This document shows, piece by piece, positions 38,921 through 48,303 of a DNA stretch of 64,000 nt. Origin of the DNA: Flammeovirga aprica JL-4 (GTDB lineage: Bacteria; Bacteroidota; Bacteroidia; Cytophagales; Flammeovirgaceae); contig NZ_JABANE010000011.1 of assembly GCF_012844305.1 (NCBI RefSeq), positions 48,567 to 112,566 of the forward strand, in the 5' to 3' direction. A program made the position numbers and the translations under genes. A model generated the notes under the pieces. The model was not told the DNA's origin, did no database searches, and saw only the letters and a list, made by a program, of their open reading frames with translations. Positions within the stretch are counted from its first letter, which is position 1; the number at the start of each line of letters is the position of its first letter.

Positions 38921-40396
38921 CTATTTTTGTTCCAAAGTGCCCTCAGTGGTTATATCTGCTTTTATGAAATTAAGCTTTTCCAACTTGACTTTCATATTGT
39001 CCACCACCATTGTAAAATCATATTTTTCTGTGATTTGATTTTCTGGAACCGATAATTCTATTTGATAGTTCTTGATCATTTTCACAATAAAAACCATCAT
39101 TTCAGTTTCTGATAAAAACTTGCCTGGACAGTACCTTGGGCCTCCACCAAAAGTATGCATCACTTCTTCATTATGGTTCCCTTCAAATGGACATTTCCCT
39201 TCTTTTTTCAACCACCTTTCAGGAATAATCTGATCCGGTGAAAAGAAGTTCTTTTCGTCCATTCCACCTTCACGCACAAGCGTAATAAAAAAAGTATCTT
39301 TAGGAAAAAGCGTATCGCCCATCACCACATCTTCGTTGCATTGAAAATACAATAAAGGTGTCACAGGCTTCATTCTCAGCACCTCTTGGATAGTAGCATA
39401 AAGGTACTTTAATTTCTTGGTGTCTTCGATTTCCTTCAAGTCTCCTTCCTGTCCCAATACTTCAAAAATTTCCTTTCGGATTTTTTCTTGAATACTTGGA
39501 TGTATTGCCATATAATAAGCGAACCACGATAACGTATTGGCCGTAGTATCCTCCCCTGTCAACAACATGGTGTAAATATTTCCATAAATTTCTTCCCATG
39601 TAAACGGATCTTCCTTATCCTGAGACACCAATAAAGCCTCTAAAAAGTTGGTAGGATTTTCTTTTCGCTCTGGAAACTGCTCGATATTACTTTTGTTTTT
39701 CTCAATAAAACCACCAATTATATCTTTCAGAATATTCATTGACTTGTCGAAGTCTCTATCAGAAGATGTTTTTATATATCGCCAAATTGGAATCGGCAAG
39801 TTTGTTCTTTCATTAAGCTTGGGAACAATTTTAGAGATGTGCTGTTGCGTCACTTCTCGGCGGTCATGAATGGTGTTGAGATCATAGCCAAATGCAAGAT
39901 TAGTTGTCAGATCAATCGTTGCATTCATAAAATCCTGAGAGATATTATAATCCGTAATACTATTCTCCCCATCAAGTTCTTTTTCCCAATATTCCTCCAA
40001 ACGGTTACCTATTTTGAGGATCAAGGGAAAATAATTCTTCACATTCTTATGACTCAATGTCTGCTGTGTCACTTTCCTGTGTTTTTTCCAAACTTCACCC
40101 TCAGAAGAAAAAGTTCCGTAAAAACCCAGTTCATCCATGATGTCTTTCATTTTAGAAAGTCGTCGAAATTTATCGGGACGATTTTTAAATAAATAATCAA
40201 TATGAGAAGGGTTGGCCATTACCACAATCTTTGCTGCAGGGAAGTTTACTTTGTAGAAATCTCCATATTCTTTTGCCCAATCTTCTAAGTTTTGATGAAT
40301 TTTTTCTTTTTGAATCTGAAATAAATTCCCAAATAGCGGTAGTCCTTTCGGACCCGTTAAATCTTTTATAGTTTTTGAATAGTTGAGTTGTCCCAT
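38921..40396 (-). CDS. Cytochrome P450, copy 1 of a tandem pair
   Basis: This 491-residue paralogue of the gene downstream has its heme loop in FGGGPRYCPG (Cys423), the I-helix TGEDTTANTLSWF, and the K-helix EVLR. It is a soluble protein without a signal. The paralogues differ in the substrate-recognition regions while keeping the heme and oxygen-binding motifs, which suggests different substrates. It is the first gene of the two-gene unit, and the hutI terminator region lies upstream. Electron donors must be encoded elsewhere. Confidence 0.93.
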   Translation of the reverse strand: MGQLNYSKTIKDLTGPKGLPLFGNLFQIQKEKIHQNLEDWAKEYGDFYKVNFPAAKIVVMANPSHIDYLFKNRPDKFRRLSKMKDIMDELGFYGTFSSEGEVWKKHRKVTQQTLSHKNVKNYFPLILKIGNRLEEYWEKELDGENSITDYNISQDFMNATIDLTTNLAFGYDLNTIHDRREVTQQHISKIVPKLNERTNLPIPIWRYIKTSSDRDFDKSMNILKDIIGGFIEKNKSNIEQFPERKENPTNFLEALLVSQDKEDPFTWEEIYGNIYTMLLTGEDTTANTLSWFAYYMAIHPSIQEKIRKEIFEVLGQEGDLKEIEDTKKLKYLYATIQEVLRMKPVTPLLYFQCNEDVVMGDTLFPKDTFFITLVREGGMDEKNFFSPDQIIPERWLKKEGKCPFEGNHNEEVMHTFGGGPRYCPGKFLSETEMMVFIVKMIKNYQIELSVPENQITEKYDFTMVVDNMKVKLEKLNFIKADITTEGTLEQK

Positions 40397-40582
40397 CAGA
40401 AATTATAGTGTCTAAAAAAGTAGCTTGGTTATGATTTAATAGAGCAATATAACGGAAATAATCAGAAAAGAGATATTTTGAATGAAGAGTTAAAAATGAA
40501 GAATTAATAAAAAATGGAACGTGATGTAGTTTTTATTAAGGTTCGCTTCTGTAATGATATGACAAATTAAGTTCTTAATAAA

Positions 40583-40622
40583 AAAGCTCTTCAGACCATA
40601 AAAACCGGTACTGAAGAGCTTT
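40583..40622 (-). terminator. Terminator of hutI (end of the hut cluster)
   Basis: The 12-base arms AAAGCTCTTCAG and CTGAAGAGCTTT (40583-40594 and 40611-40622) pair around a 16-base loop, followed by a T run on the minus strand. Confidence 0.85.
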
Positions 40623-40647
40623 CATTTTTATAGAAATAAAGGATGAA

Positions 40648-41868
40648 TTACTGTCCCTTCTTCCAAACTTTAGCCGGTGCCAACATCCCTTGATTATACA
40701 AGATTTCTCTATAATCTTCACAAGGATACATTTGCATATCCGCCAATTTTCCTTTTTCTAATTGACCTCTATCCGTCAAATTTAAGGCTTTTGCGGAGCG
40801 GAAAGTCATTCCTGCAAATACTTCGGCGGTGCTTAATTTCTCCATTGCTCCCAATAAGGCACCTTGCGTTAACATATCTCCCATTGGTGCTGAACCTGGG
40901 TTCCAATCTGAAGCGATGGCCAAACATGCTCCGGCATCCAAAAGTTTACGGCAAGGAGGATATTGCATGCCCAAACCTAATGATGCCCCTGGAAGTACCG
41001 TTGCAACCGTATCAGAATCTGCTAAAAGCTTCACTTCTTCATCAGTGCTTGATTCCAAATGCTCAGCTGACAATGCTCCTACTTCCACAGCCACTTTACT
41101 TCCTCCGGTAGAAAATTGATCTGCATGTAACGTGATTTCAAAACCTTGCTCCTTAGCTTTCCCTAAATAATACGCTGAATCTTCTACATTGAAAGCTGTT
41201 TCTTCTGTAAAAATATCAACTCTATCACTTAAGTTTTCCTTCTTGATGGCAGGCAATAAAACATCCAATACTCTATCTAAATATTCTTTAGAAGTACCTT
41301 CAAAATCTTTAGGTTTCATATGTGCCGCCAAGCATGTAGATACCAAATCAGCTTTTGTTTCTAGATCTGCAGATTTAATCGCTCTCAGCATTTTCAGCTC
41401 ATTGTCAATATCTAAAGCATAACCACTTTTCACTTCAATAGTAGTCACACCACGCGATAAATGTCTGTTAGCTCTTGAAACGGTTACTTCTTTTAATTCC
41501 TCTTCAGAAGCCGAACGTGTTTTTCGCATAGAGTCTTGAATTCCTCCACCTGCTTTGGCAATTTCCAAGTAAGGTTTCCCTGCCACTCTCATCGCGTAAT
41601 CCCTAGCTCTGTTTCCTCCCCAGCAAATATGGGTGTGGCAGTCTACAAAACCCGGAATCAAAACACCCTCTCCTTCTATCTGCTCTACTTCATCAAAGTC
41701 AGCTGGATCAAATGAAGTAAATGATTTGATTTCATCTATATTTCCATTCTCATCAATACTCACACCCGCATTTTCGATGATTTCCAATTGTTCATCTTCT
41801 AAAGCTCCTTTTAAGGGTAAACCTGCTAGGGTGAGAACTTGTGAGAAAGGTCCGATTAATTTTTTCAT
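40648..41868 (-). CDS. hutI: Imidazolonepropionase
   Basis: The start is placed at the ATG at 41868, because an in-frame TTG six codons earlier is less likely. The 406-residue cytoplasmic amidohydrolase converts imidazolonepropionate to formiminoglutamate, the third step of histidine breakdown. Its metal-binding motif is GFVDCHTHICWGGNRARDY, with LHADQFSTGG and ASDWNPGSAPM contributing further ligands. It is last in the order hutH, hutU, hutI on this strand, 111 bases after hutU. The last-step gene (hutG, hutF or an ftcD type) is not in the window. Confidence 0.95.
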   Translation of the reverse strand: MKKLIGPFSQVLTLAGLPLKGALEDEQLEIIENAGVSIDENGNIDEIKSFTSFDPADFDEVEQIEGEGVLIPGFVDCHTHICWGGNRARDYAMRVAGKPYLEIAKAGGGIQDSMRKTRSASEEELKEVTVSRANRHLSRGVTTIEVKSGYALDIDNELKMLRAIKSADLETKADLVSTCLAAHMKPKDFEGTSKEYLDRVLDVLLPAIKKENLSDRVDIFTEETAFNVEDSAYYLGKAKEQGFEITLHADQFSTGGSKVAVEVGALSAEHLESSTDEEVKLLADSDTVATVLPGASLGLGMQYPPCRKLLDAGACLAIASDWNPGSAPMGDMLTQGALLGAMEKLSTAEVFAGMTFRSAKALNLTDRGQLEKGKLADMQMYPCEDYREILYNQGMLAPAKVWKKGQ

Positions 41869-41997
41869 TATGAATATTTTTATCAAGAAAATGAAATAGT
41901 GGTTAGCGTTGTTGTAGGAACGTTTTAATAAAACATCCCTACAAAAACACGAACCACCTCTTCTCTCTTAATTCTTAACTCTTACCTGTTTGTTACC

Positions 41998-43692
41998 TCA
42001 AACGATTAAATCGTGATCTTCACCTACTTTCGTTGCTGTTTCATAACCCGCATCATGATGACGGAAGATACCCATTGCAGGATCGTTATGAAGCACACGA
42101 CGGATACAGTTTTCTGCACGTTCAGTACCGTCAGCCAACACTACCATACCAGCATGCTGAGAGTAACCAATACCTACACCACCACCATGATGGAATGAAA
42201 TCCAAGTGGCACCACCTGTTGCATTAGACATCAAGTTCAATAATGGCCAATCTGAAACAGCATCAGAACCGTCCAACATTGATTCCGTCTCACGGTTTGG
42301 AGAAGCCACTGATCCACAGTCCAAGTGATCACGACCAATGACAATTGGTGCTTTCAATTTTCCTTCTTTCACAAGGTTATTGAAAATCACACCGGCTTTC
42401 TCTCTTTCACCCATACCTAACCAACAAATACGCGAAGGAAGACCTTGGAATGCTACTTTTTCATCCGCTTCTTCCAACCACTTGATCAAGTGTGTATTTT
42501 CTGGGAATGCTTCTTTCAAGGCTTCGTCCGTAACTTTGATATCTTGTGGATCACCTGATAAGGCAGCCCAACGGAAAGGTCCTTTTCCTTCACAGAATAA
42601 TGGACGGATATAAGCTGGTGTAAAACCTGGGAAGTTGTAAGCATTTTCACAACCGCCTTGCTTTGCAAACTCACGTAAGTTGTTACCATAGTCGAAAGTG
42701 ATTGCTCCTTTCTCTTCTAAGTCCAACATGTACTGTACGTGACGAGCCATTGATTTCAACGACTTCTCTTTATATAAAACAGGATCTGTTTCTCTTAATT
42801 TTTCTGCCTCTTCCAATGATAGCCCATTAGGAAAATAACCATATACTGGATCATGCGCAGAAGTTTGGTCCGTTAATACATCAGGAGTGATTCCATCTTG
42901 AATTAATCTTTCTAAAACATCACCGATATCACCTACTAAACCCACTGATAATGCTTCACCTTTTTCTTTGGCTTCCATTACCCATTGGATCGCCTCTTCA
43001 TAAGAGTGCGTCATTTTATCGATGTACTTTGTATCAATACGCTTTTGAATACGAGCAGGGTCAATATCAACACCCAACATTGCCGCACCACACATTGTAG
43101 CCGCCAACGGTTGAGCGCCACCCATACCGCCCATGCCACCTGTCACTAGTAGACGACCTTTTAAGTCGCCACCAAAATGCTGACGTGCACATGAAGCAAA
43201 TGTCTCATACGTACCTTGCAAAATACCTTGTGTTCCAATATAAATCCATGAACCGGCCGTCATCTGACCGTACATCATTAAACCTCTTTCTTTTAATTCT
43301 TGGAAATGCTCCCAAGTTGCCCAAGCTGGAACAAGGTTAGAGTTGGCGATCAATACACGTGGTGCTTCTGGGTGCGTTCTTACAACACCTACCGGCTTAC
43401 CTGATTGTACCAAAAGTGAATGGTTTTCATCTAATTCTAGAAGAATTTTGATGATCTTTTCTAATGATTCTCTATTTCTTGCCGCTTGACCTGTACCACC
43501 ATAAACCACTAAGTTATTCGGGTCTTCAGCCACCTCGTCTGTCAAGTTGTTTAAGAACATTCTTAGAGGTGCCTCAGTTTGCCAAGACTTAGCATTTAGT
43601 TCTGGGCCTGTTGGAGGAATGTAGTGTGGGTGTTTTGCGTATTTTTCTAAAAAAGCTTCAAACTTTTGTTGTGATGATGTTTTTGCTTCCAT
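41998..43692 (-). CDS. hutU: Urocanate hydratase
   Basis: This 564-residue NAD-dependent enzyme converts urocanate to imidazolonepropionate. It is recognised by the strongly conserved N-terminal [18 protein letters not shown], the [17 protein letters not shown]-binding glycine stretch, [11 protein letters not shown] and a C-terminal [15 protein letters not shown]. Its length is close to the normal size of the family. It is separated from hutH by a 140-base palindromic element. Confidence 0.97.
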   Translation of the reverse strand: MEAKTSSQQKFEAFLEKYAKHPHYIPPTGPELNAKSWQTEAPLRMFLNNLTDEVAEDPNNLVVYGGTGQAARNRESLEKIIKILLELDENHSLLVQSGKPVGVVRTHPEAPRVLIANSNLVPAWATWEHFQELKERGLMMYGQMTAGSWIYIGTQGILQGTYETFASCARQHFGGDLKGRLLVTGGMGGMGGAQPLAATMCGAAMLGVDIDPARIQKRIDTKYIDKMTHSYEEAIQWVMEAKEKGEALSVGLVGDIGDVLERLIQDGITPDVLTDQTSAHDPVYGYFPNGLSLEEAEKLRETDPVLYKEKSLKSMARHVQYMLDLEEKGAITFDYGNNLREFAKQGGCENAYNFPGFTPAYIRPLFCEGKGPFRWAALSGDPQDIKVTDEALKEAFPENTHLIKWLEEADEKVAFQGLPSRICWLGMGEREKAGVIFNNLVKEGKLKAPIVIGRDHLDCGSVASPNRETESMLDGSDAVSDWPLLNLMSNATGGATWISFHHGGGVGIGYSQHAGMVVLADGTERAENCIRRVLHNDPAMGIFRHHDAGYETATKVGEDHDLIV

Positions 43693-43735
43693 GGTTATAT
43701 ATCTATTTATGGTATGTGTTTCTTTTAATATATCG

Positions 43736-43875
43736 CAAGTGTTAAGCCGGTAGGCGTCACTTGTGATTGGTCATAGGCGAAGTCTCCCGACTTCGAACCA
43801 ACAAAACAAAGTGTATTTCGAAGTCAGGAGACTTCGTCAATACATAGTTCCAGTGACGCTATCGCTTAACACTTG
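43736..43875. repeat. Nested palindromic element between hutH and hutU
   Basis: The outer arms CAAGTGTTAAGC (43736-43747) and GCTTAACACTTG (43864-43875) are perfect inverted copies. Inside is a second arm pair (GCGTCACT/AGTGACGC). Each half also has its own hairpin, CGAAGTCtcccGACTTCG (43778-43795) and CGAAGTCaggaGACTTCG (43819-43836), and these hairpins are reverse complements of each other apart from one base. This is the layout of a paired REP (BIME-like) element. It lies in an operon gap, where such elements often set differential mRNA stability. Confidence 0.85.
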
Positions 43876-43886
43876 AAACATAGAAT

Positions 43887-45455
43887 TTAGTAAGTAAATT
43901 CTGCTTTGAAATCTCCCTCAAGATTGATTTTTTCTTTCTTGGCTACTTCTTCAGCAATGTGAACCAATGCACCGCTTTGTACGATATCATGCATTGCTTC
44001 AATATCGTAAGCCAATACTCTGTCTTCATCTGCATGAGCTACTCTTTCACGAACATAAGCATGAGTAGCTTCAATAATTGGTGATGATTTTAATGGTCTT
44101 CTGAAGTCCAATGCTTGAGCGGCATACAATAATTCTACTGCTTGGATTTGCTCCAAATTACCAATAATCTGAAGTGTCTTTCTTCCCGACACAGAACCCA
44201 TTGATACGTGATCTTCTTGTCCTAATGAAGTTGGAACAGAATCAGCTGACGCTGGGAAACAAAGCGTTTTATTTTCAGTTACTAATGCCGCTGAAGTATA
44301 TTGAGGAATCATGAAACCTGAATTCAAGCCTACGTCTGCCATTAATAATTTAGGCAAACCAAAACGTCCTTCAATCATCATGTAATTTCTTCTATCAGCG
44401 ATATTACCCAATTCTGAAGCCGCAACACCTGCATAATCTAATGGAATTGCTAAAGGCTGTCCATGGAAGTTACCTCCCGAAATGGCATTTTCAGCGTCTA
44501 AGATAATGGGGTTATCCGTTACTGAGTTAAGCTCCACTTCCACCATTTCTTTCAAGTGCAACCAAGCATTTCTTGAAGCACCATGAACCTGAGGCATACA
44601 TCTTAAAGAATACGGATCTTGCACACGATCACAATCATGATGAGAATCTAATATTTCAGAGCCTTGCAACATGTGATGCAAACGTGAAGCTACGTGTTGC
44701 GTTCCTTTGTAAGGTCTGATCTGATGCAAAGCAGACTCGAATGGACGAGCAGATCCCATCAATCCCTCCAAAGACATGGCACCAATGATATCCGCTGTAT
44801 CCAAAGCATTGGCTAATTTTTCAACCACCTTCACTGCATGAGCTAAAATAAACTGAGTACCATTGATCAAAGCCAATCCTTCTTTTGGCCCTAATTGTAA
44901 TGATTTTACCCCCAATCTGTGCAACACATCTGAGGCTAATGCTTTATTTCCTTTTTCATCATAAACTTCACCTAGTCCAATCAAAGGCAAAAATAAATGC
45001 GATAAAGGAGCCAAATCACCTGATGCACCTACCGAACCTTTTTCGGGAACCATAGGAACAATATCTTTCTCAATGTGCCAAATGATTCTTTCCAAAGTAG
45101 TCAATGCAATTCCTGAAAAACCTTGTGCTAAAGCGTGTACTTTAGTGATCAACATGATTTTAGAAATCTCTTTTGGAATAGCATTTCCTACCCCAACACT
45201 ATGACTCTGTAAGATTTTGTGTTGTAAAGTGGAAGTATCTTTTTCTGAAATAATAGTAGTACAAAGCGGACCAAAACCTGTATTCACTCCATAGACAACA
45301 TCTCCTTTGTCTACAATTTCCTGAACAGAGGCTTGACTTTTTAATACTTTGTCTTTCGCTGTATTATTTAAAACTCCAGAGATTTTTCCTCTGGCAATAT
45401 CCAATGCAATGCTCACCGTCAGATGGTCAATGCCGTATTTGAATATTTTTCCCAT
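43887..45455 (-). CDS. hutH: Histidine ammonia-lyase
   Basis: This 522-residue enzyme removes ammonia from histidine to give urocanate. The self-forming MIO cofactor comes from GSVGASGDLAPLSH (Ala144-Ser145-Gly146). Other signatures are YGVNTGFGPL, FILAHAVKV-type active-site helices, QDPYSLRCMPQVHG and SGNFHGQPLA-like GGNFHGQPLA. It is the first catabolic gene after the MarR-type regulator, 70 bases away, and probably part of the same transcript. Confidence 0.97.
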   Translation of the reverse strand: MGKIFKYGIDHLTVSIALDIARGKISGVLNNTAKDKVLKSQASVQEIVDKGDVVYGVNTGFGPLCTTIISEKDTSTLQHKILQSHSVGVGNAIPKEISKIMLITKVHALAQGFSGIALTTLERIIWHIEKDIVPMVPEKGSVGASGDLAPLSHLFLPLIGLGEVYDEKGNKALASDVLHRLGVKSLQLGPKEGLALINGTQFILAHAVKVVEKLANALDTADIIGAMSLEGLMGSARPFESALHQIRPYKGTQHVASRLHHMLQGSEILDSHHDCDRVQDPYSLRCMPQVHGASRNAWLHLKEMVEVELNSVTDNPIILDAENAISGGNFHGQPLAIPLDYAGVAASELGNIADRRNYMMIEGRFGLPKLLMADVGLNSGFMIPQYTSAALVTENKTLCFPASADSVPTSLGQEDHVSMGSVSGRKTLQIIGNLEQIQAVELLYAAQALDFRRPLKSSPIIEATHAYVRERVAHADEDRVLAYDIEAMHDIVQSGALVHIAEEVAKKEKINLEGDFKAEFTY

Positions 45456-45525
45456 GGTAGTAATTTATGATTAGTATGTGGGTATTAGAATTATCTTCTA
45501 ATACTGTATGTGTGGTGTATGTTTT

Positions 45526-46005
45526 TTACTTCTCCAAGTTGTCCAAAACACGTTCGGACAATGATTTTTCGGTCAATGATGTCTCTAAAATTTTCAATTC
45601 CTTCAAAATCTGACATTCATTTTGTTCCGTTATTTCTTTCATCGAAAGTTGTATGGATGCCCAAATAGGCTTACTTTTTTTGACTAACTCCTCTCCTTTC
45701 TCAGTAAAAAGAATCAATCGTTTTCGTCCATCATTTTCATCCTTTTCAACTTTGAGTAATTTTTTCTTGATCAATGCTGTAGTCAATTGACTTACTGCCG
45801 AGTGACTTACGTTTAATTGATCAGAAATATCTCTCATTGACAGCTTTTTATGTTCATCTAACAAATAAAAAACTGGAAACCATGATGGATCAAATTCTAT
45901 CCCTTTGGCTTCATAAACTTTAGAAACTTCAGAGAGAAAACGCTCTCCTAACCTCCTAAGTCTACTCCCCAATACAAGTGTTCCTGCTGATTGATAAAAA
46001 TCCAT
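45526..46005 (-). CDS. MarR-family transcriptional regulator of the hut cluster
   Basis: This 159-residue winged-helix protein has the recognition region MRDISDQLNVSHSAVSQLTT (about 77-96) and the wing DENDGRKRLILFTEKGEEL, both standard for MarR. It is the first gene on this strand, followed by hutH. A double TAAGTACTTA operator lies just upstream (46027-46086). Autoregulation and control of histidine use are therefore likely. Urocanate is a plausible inducer by analogy with other hut systems, where the regulator is usually HutC (GntR) or HutP, not MarR. That substitution is notable. Confidence 0.85.
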   Translation of the reverse strand: MDFYQSAGTLVLGSRLRRLGERFLSEVSKVYEAKGIEFDPSWFPVFYLLDEHKKLSMRDISDQLNVSHSAVSQLTTALIKKKLLKVEKDENDGRKRLILFTEKGEELVKKSKPIWASIQLSMKEITEQNECQILKELKILETSLTEKSLSERVLDNLEK

Positions 46006-46026
46006 ATTTCTTTGTTTTACCCAAAA

Positions 46027-46086
46027 GTATATAAGTACTTACATATTTACAAGGAAAGGCTCAAAAATATGTAAGTACTTATATAA
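46027..46086. promoter_or_regulatory. Double palindromic operator, probably for the MarR regulator
   Basis: Two copies of the ten-base palindrome TAAGTACTTA lie at 46032-46041 and 46072-46081, exactly 40 bases apart (about four helical turns). Their flanks are also mirrored: TATATAAGTACTTACATATT in the first corresponds to the inverted second. The pair lies 20-80 bases upstream of the MarR start codon and between it and apaG. This is the position expected for an autoregulatory site. Confidence 0.8.
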
Positions 46087-46220
46087 AATATGGTAAATAG
46101 AATATAAATCACTAACTTTAAAGAAATTGTGTATTAAATTACAATTATCATTAACATCTCATCTACTCTACTTTTTGTATATGACATCGTGTTTAGATGT
46201 AATCATTAAATTTATCTGCT

Positions 46221-46610
46221 ATGGAAATTGCAATAACAGACGGAATCAAAGTCAGTGTTGAAACCTTCTATCTCCCTGAGTATTCTGTTCCATCAAGACG
46301 ACATTACGTATTTAGCTATAAGATCAAAATTGAAAACCTTAGTGCCAATAAAATTCAATTGCTAAGAAGGAATTGGGAAATCACGGACATCACTGGAGAA
46401 GTGAGAAATGTGGTCAATGGAAAAGGGGTGGTTGGTAAAGAGCCAATCATGATTCCGGGCGAGTCTTTTGAGTACAATTCGGGTTGTCATTTCCCCTCCC
46501 CATGTGGTAAAATGTCGGGTACTTATGTAATGCGAAAAATCGAAGACAATACCTTATTTGAAGTACAAATCCCTGAGTTTACTTTGGTCCCAAGTTTCTT
46601 CAATAATTAG
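46221..46610 (+). CDS. apaG: ApaG-family protein
   Basis: This 129-residue single-domain protein has the ApaG immunoglobulin-like fold. The signatures are VFSYKIKIENLS, LLRRNWEITD, VVGKEPIMIPGESFEYNSGC and MSGTYVM. The family was first linked to cobalt resistance and diadenosine tetraphosphate levels in enterobacteria, and the molecular role is still unclear. It is divergent from the hut regulator, and a weak hairpin follows. Confidence 0.93.
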   Translation: MEIAITDGIKVSVETFYLPEYSVPSRRHYVFSYKIKIENLSANKIQLLRRNWEITDITGEVRNVVNGKGVVGKEPIMIPGESFEYNSGCHFPSPCGKMSGTYVMRKIEDNTLFEVQIPEFTLVPSFFNN

Positions 46611-46634
46611 GCAGATCATACATAGCCCTTTTTT

Positions 46635-46683
46635 AAAAGCGTGATTAATGGTAAATTATATAGACCTAAAAACTCGCTTTTTC
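46635..46683 (+). terminator. Weak hairpin after apaG
   Basis: The seven-base arms AAAAGCG (46635-46641) and CGCTTTT (46675-46681) enclose a 33-base loop and are followed by only two T residues and then mixed sequence. It is a possible terminator before the sensor kinase gene, but not strong. Confidence 0.35.
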
Positions 46684-46699
46684 AATCGCTATAGTTTGT

Positions 46700-48256
46700 A
46701 TGACAGCCCAGAAAACACCTAATAATTCCTCTTTTCATATCGAGGAATTACATGATTATATCTTCAATAAGCTATTGTTTATAGCTATTTTAAACGATTT
46801 CGGTAATGTAATAAGTACCAACAAAAAAGGTAGTTCATTACAAAGCATTCACCAGTATTATGACTTCGGTACTTTAAAAGATAAAACACCCAAAGTGTTA
46901 ATATCGGATCAAGAAAGTTGGTCCGGTTACCTTTTACACAAAAGTGATCACAAAAAACACAGTATTTCCCTTTCTAAACACCAAAATTATTACGTGTGGG
47001 TTGGGCTTGAATTAGATCATAAAGTGGATCAGGATAAGGCCAAAGAAGTGATTCGTTTAAAAGAGAAAGTGACACAACTGCTTACCAAAGAGAAAAACCT
47101 GCAAGCACTACTTCAAGCAAAAGCACTGAACGAAATGTTGGAAGGTAAAATAGAAAACAGTGATGATCTTACGCTGTTATCTGACTTACCAATGGAACTG
47201 GAATACACCGCCAACAGTGCACAAGCAATCTTTGAAAATGAAGAGCGTCAGCGTTTATCCTTTGAAGCCTCCAAAGAAGGGCTTTGGGATTGGAATCACA
47301 TTACGAGAAAGGTATATTATTCAAAATCATTTTATCAGATGATGGGTATAGACAAGCAGGAAAATGAAGAGGATATTTCTGCTTTGTTGAACCTCATTCA
47401 TCCTGAAGACCGACCGAATACCATCCGAATGTTACAGAGGGATATTCTGATTAAAAATGGCTTTCAATCTATTTTCAGAATGATCACACCTGCTGGAAAA
47501 ACATTGTGGGTACTCCTAAAAGTGGCTGTTCAAAAAGATGTGGATGGAAAAGTCATCCGTGTCATTGGGAAACACTCTGATATCACTTTCTTTAAAAACC
47601 ACACGGATAACATTCAGAAAGCGGTATTACAGACAGAAGATAAAGAGCGAGAACGCTTTGCAAAAGAAATTCATGATGGCTTGGGGCAAACGCTTACTGC
47701 TTCTATTTATCAGTTGGATGAATTTCTCAAAAACACCCAAAACCTCAATGAAGAGGAAAGAAAAATCATCCAAAGAATTAGAGAACAAGTTAGAGACGCT
47801 ACTAAGGAAGGAAGAAACATAGCACATAACATTATGCCTACATGCATTGAGAAACTTGGACTTGTGGGCTCCATCGAAAAGCTTGTTGACACCTACCGCA
47901 CCATCAATAATAAAGAAGTCAACTTTTTTTATAAAATTGAAAAGAATGCGATGTCCTTCGCTCAACAGCATATACTACTGAGAGTGACGCAGGAAGCAAT
48001 TCAAAATGCTTTTAAACACGGAAAAGCAAAAGAAGTTTCCATTTCATTAAACCAAAACCTAGACTTAATTACTTTGATGATTGAGGACAATGGTTGTGGT
48101 TTTGATGTAAAAAGTACTATGAAGAAAGAAGGAAACGGATTGGGATTACTCAGTATGAAAGACAGAGTCAGAACGATTGAAGGGACAATTGATATTGACT
48201 CCTCTCCTAATTATGGTACTTGTATTATTATTCAATTAAAGACATTTACAAATTAA
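46700..48256 (+). CDS. PAS-domain sensor histidine kinase (HisKA_3, NarX/DegS type)
   Basis: This 518-residue protein has no membrane segment, so it is a cytoplasmic sensor. The N-terminal 110 residues form an unassigned domain, perhaps PAS-like. A coiled linker (about 112-165) leads to a PAS domain with PAC segment (about 185-300; GLWDWNHITRKVYYS, LIHPEDRPNTI). The HisKA_3 domain has phospho-His325 in FAKEIHDGLGQTL, and the ATPase domain (about 400-518) shows QEAIQNAFKHG and GNGLGLLSMKDRV. It pairs with the NarL-type regulator 47 bases downstream. The signal is unknown. Confidence 0.94.
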   Translation: MTAQKTPNNSSFHIEELHDYIFNKLLFIAILNDFGNVISTNKKGSSLQSIHQYYDFGTLKDKTPKVLISDQESWSGYLLHKSDHKKHSISLSKHQNYYVWVGLELDHKVDQDKAKEVIRLKEKVTQLLTKEKNLQALLQAKALNEMLEGKIENSDDLTLLSDLPMELEYTANSAQAIFENEERQRLSFEASKEGLWDWNHITRKVYYSKSFYQMMGIDKQENEEDISALLNLIHPEDRPNTIRMLQRDILIKNGFQSIFRMITPAGKTLWVLLKVAVQKDVDGKVIRVIGKHSDITFFKNHTDNIQKAVLQTEDKERERFAKEIHDGLGQTLTASIYQLDEFLKNTQNLNEEERKIIQRIREQVRDATKEGRNIAHNIMPTCIEKLGLVGSIEKLVDTYRTINNKEVNFFYKIEKNAMSFAQQHILLRVTQEAIQNAFKHGKAKEVSISLNQNLDLITLMIEDNGCGFDVKSTMKKEGNGLGLLSMKDRVRTIEGTIDIDSSPNYGTCIIIQLKTFTN

Positions 48257-48303
48257 CACTCCTATTTACTAATTAATAACCAAAGAAAACCAGGCTATAA
48301 ATT

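Noticed and set aside
41869..41886. Earlier start for hutI
   Set aside because: The upstream codon is TTG. The ATG at 41868 aligns with the usual N-terminus of imidazolonepropionases.
47627..47971. 114-codon frame opposite the sensor kinase gene
   Set aside because: It lies inside the conserved HisKA_3/ATPase coding region on the other strand and has no independent support.
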